Below are positions 13,227 to 13,273 of a stretch of DNA of 13,273 nt, piece by piece. The notes below the pieces were generated by a model that saw only the letters and a program-made list of their open reading frames with translations, had not been told where the DNA came from and ran no database searches. The DNA lies in NCBI GenBank assembly GCA_937952975.1, contig CALFXX010000050.1, positions 1 to 13,273 of the forward strand, written 5' to 3'. The DNA comes from an uncultured Alcaligenaceae bacterium (lineage in GTDB: Bacteria > Pseudomonadota > Gammaproteobacteria > Burkholderiales > Burkholderiaceae_B). A program made the translations under genes and the position numbers. The stretch's first letter is position 1; each line of letters begins with the position of its first letter.

Positions 13227-13273
13227 ATGGACATCGCAAACAAAGTATTCATCGTCACAGGCGGCGCCTCGGG
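13227..13273 (+). CDS. Short-chain dehydrogenase/reductase, start only
   Basis: The ATG at 13227 opens a frame that runs off the end after 15 full codons. It reads MDIANKVFIVTGGAS and continues with a codon beginning GG, which fits the first beta strand and TGGxSG nucleotide-binding motif of SDR enzymes (NAD(P)H-dependent Rossmann fold). The ribosome binding site is weak. In Bordetella-like genomes an SDR of the 3-hydroxyacyl-CoA dehydrogenase type II group often follows adk, but the sequence here is too short to tell. Confidence 0.7.
   Translation, partial: MDIANKVFIVTGGAS

Noticed and set aside
1..13273. Search for CRISPR, IS elements, tRNA, rRNA, toxin-antitoxin or phage-defence genes
   Set aside because: No direct-repeat array, transposase, cloverleaf or defence-type domain was seen; the coding content is housekeeping.

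Overview
The window looks like a chromosomal core region of a betaproteobacterium, most probably a Burkholderiales member close to Alcaligenaceae (Bordetella/Achromobacter-like). The evidence is the mix of gene families and their order (pqiAB; clpA-clpS opposite a cold-shock gene; sodB-xseA; exbB-exbD-lpxK-Trm112-kdsB-adk-SDR) together with moderately high GC in the genes. The genus is an inference. I see no transposase, integrase, phage gene, CRISPR array, tRNA or rRNA.

Layout. Positions 1-4569 run on the minus strand: the start of a pqiB (MCE protein) gene cut by the window edge, pqiA, clpA (GTG start) and clpS. Divergent from clpS is a cold-shock gene with a long hairpin-containing leader, followed by a small exported DUF192 gene (to 5552). 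A 12-bp perfect stem-loop separates DUF192 from a convergent thiolase gene. The thiolase, sodB and xseA then run on the minus strand to 8947, with a clear intrinsic terminator behind sodB. A 361-bp AT-rich divergent intergenic region (8948-9308) carries one perfect and two near-perfect DnaA boxes. From 9309 to the end everything is on the plus strand in a tightly packed cluster: exbB (TTG start), exbD, lpxK (TTG start overlapping the exbD stop), a Trm112-like gene, kdsB, adk, and the first 15 codons of a short-chain dehydrogenase.

How the genes relate. ClpS and ClpA are the N-end-rule adaptor and unfoldase of ClpAP. LpxK and KdsB make lipid A and activate Kdo for the lipopolysaccharide core. 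PqiA/PqiB form an envelope lipid-transport system, and ExbB/ExbD is a proton-driven inner-membrane motor. SodB detoxifies superoxide, and XseA is the large subunit of exonuclease VII. The thiolase probably finishes the beta-ketoadipate pathway.

I do not find a clearly novel multi-gene system here. The most unusual signals are non-coding or compositional: the AT-rich DnaA-box cluster upstream of exbB, a 110-bp patch of 26% GC inside lpxK, the long stem in the cold-shock leader, a palindrome over the sodB start region, and a PqiA that lacks its second zinc ribbon.
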